The notes below the pieces were generated by a model. The model was not told where the DNA came from and made no database searches. It worked only from the letters and a program-made list of their open reading frames with translations. 64,000 bases of DNA, taken from Kutzneria viridogrisea (GTDB lineage Bacteria > Actinomycetota > Actinomycetes > Mycobacteriales > Pseudonocardiaceae). Of this stretch, positions 63,158 through 64,000 are shown piece after piece. The position numbers and the translations under genes are program-made. How positions within the stretch are numbered: the stretch's first letter is position 1; each line of letters begins with the position of its first letter. The DNA lies in NCBI GenBank assembly GCA_014138725.1, contig JACJID010000005.1, positions 62,001-126,000 of the forward strand, in the 5' to 3' direction.

Positions 63158-64000
63158 ATGGCCACAGAGCGAGAGCGCCCCCGCCCTGGCTCGGTCGTGT
63201 ACGGGATCGCCACCGTCGCGGCCGTCGGCGGGCTGCTGTTCGGCTACGACACGGGTGTCATCTCCGGCGCGCTGCTGTTCATCACCGACGAGTTCGGCCT
63301 CACCCCGCTCAGCTCGGGGCTGGTGGTCAGCGCGATCCTGGTCGGCGCCATGCTCGGCGCGCTCGGCTCGGGCCCGCTCGCCGACCGGTACGGCAGACGG
63401 GTCGCGATCATCGGTGCCGCCGTGGTCTTCGCGGTCGGCGCCGTGCTCGCGGGCACCGCCACCTCGGCGGAGATGCTGGTACTGGCCAGGGGCGTGCTCG
63501 GACTGGCGATCGGCTCGGCCTCGGCGCTGGTCCCGGTGTTCATCAGCGAGGTCTCCCCCGCCCACCTGCGCGGGCGCCTGGTCGCGGTGAACCAGCTCAT
63601 GATCACGATCGGCATCGTGGTGGCCTACGCCGTGGACTACGCCTTCGCGGCCAACCGGGACTGGCGGGCCATGTTCCTGGTGGCCGTCGTGCCCTCGGTG
63701 CTGCTCGGCGTCGGCATGTACTTCCTGCCGGAGACCCCGCGCTGGCTGGTCAGCAAGGGCCGCCTCGACCAGGCCCGCGCGGTGCTCGGGCTGGTGGACC
63801 GCACCGCGGACGCGGAGCAGGAGATCGAGCGGATCCGCGCGGTGCGCGCCGAGGGCAGGGTCCGGCTGCGCGAACTGGCGGGCAGGTGGCTGCGGCCCGC
63901 GCTGATCGCGGGCATCGGCCTGCAGATCCTCGGCCAGGCCACCGGGGTCAACACGGTCATCTACTACGCGCCGACGATCTTCTCCAACGTCGGGCTCGGC
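63158..64000 (+). CDS. MFS sugar porter, truncated by the window end
   Basis: 281 residues are visible and the frame is open to the last base. ATG at 63158 behind GGAAGGGAGG. Seven or more hydrophobic helices; LLFGYDTGVISGALLFI, ADRYGRRVAIIG, PVFISEVSPAHLRGRLV, MFLVAVVPSVLLGVGMYFLP and PETPRWLVSKGR match the sugar porter family (XylE/GLUT type) with the RxGRR motif. It probably imports the sugar catabolised by the divergent nan-type operon. Confidence 0.93.
   Translation, partial: MATERERPRPGSVVYGIATVAAVGGLLFGYDTGVISGALLFITDEFGLTPLSSGLVVSAILVGAMLGALGSGPLADRYGRRVAIIGAAVVFAVGAVLAGTATSAEMLVLARGVLGLAIGSASALVPVFISEVSPAHLRGRLVAVNQLMITIGIVVAYAVDYAFAANRDWRAMFLVAVVPSVLLGVGMYFLPETPRWLVSKGRLDQARAVLGLVDRTADAEQEIERIRAVRAEGRVRLRELAGRWLRPALIAGIGLQILGQATGVNTVIYYAPTIFSNVGLG

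Overview
The window is high-GC actinobacterial DNA, most likely from the order Pseudonocardiales. This rests on recall of gene families, since no search was run. The main pointers are a complete galactofuran (arabinogalactan) set (wzm, wzt, glfT1, glfT2, glf) beside bpa and relatives of Mycobacterium tuberculosis Rv3777, Rv3778c and Rv3779. An EspG-type ESX protein, two LAYTG (sortase E type) surface proteins and frequent GTG/TTG starts with GTGA/ATGA overlaps agree with this.

Region by region. 1-10.7 kb holds a DUF3800-like protein, a glycolipid-binding-like protein, a thioester-domain surface adhesin, coaA, a FAD oxidase/LysR pair, and an amino-acid-type locus (GntR, MIO-family lyase with an unusual triad, rhodanese, Lrp). 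10.2-16.1 kb is a foreign-looking island. An intact IS5-type element, a DUF4388/roadblock/roadblock operon of lower GC and a decayed ISL3 transposase sit between two paralogous secreted HAD phosphatases that share a perfect 67-bp direct repeat. 16-24.5 kb has a TetR/UvrA-like (DrrC-type)/siderophore-interacting set, an HNH-like DUF5710 protein, a Tat-exported BBE oxidase, tRNA-Ser and tRNA-Arg, and scoAB. 24.6-36 kb is general accessory content: EspG, hydrolase, TauE-like permease, methyltransferase, tRNA-Ser with a 110-bp tandem repeat, MarR, secreted 5'-nucleotidase, EamA exporter, zinc protease and a second LAYTG protein.

36-60.7 kb is the cell-envelope block. Quinone oxidoreductase, a methyltransferase, a PLP-fold protein lacking its lysine, and Bpa precede Wzm-Wzt-GlfT1, which converges on Glf-GlfT2. 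Then come an XRE/ImmA-IrrE-like/membrane-protein operon and three large GT-C-like membrane proteins, mixed with a flippase, two GT2 enzymes, a DUF2304 protein, a UDP-GlcNAc 2-epimerase-like enzyme and LhgO. Together they suggest galactan synthesis and export plus lipid-linked decoration of the wall polymer. 60.7-64 kb is an N-acetylmannosamine/sialic-acid-type catabolic operon (GntR-ROK-NanE) divergent from a sugar porter that runs off the window.

Several dispersed non-coding elements recur here. One is a GGGACTC array with an exact 21-bp period at two convergent gene ends. Another is a roughly 120-bp element with paired DnaA-box-like 9-mers, also at two convergent gene ends. The others are a GAAGGTGCCCTTC palindrome seen twice and a GC-rich hairpin repeat next to tRNA 3' ends.
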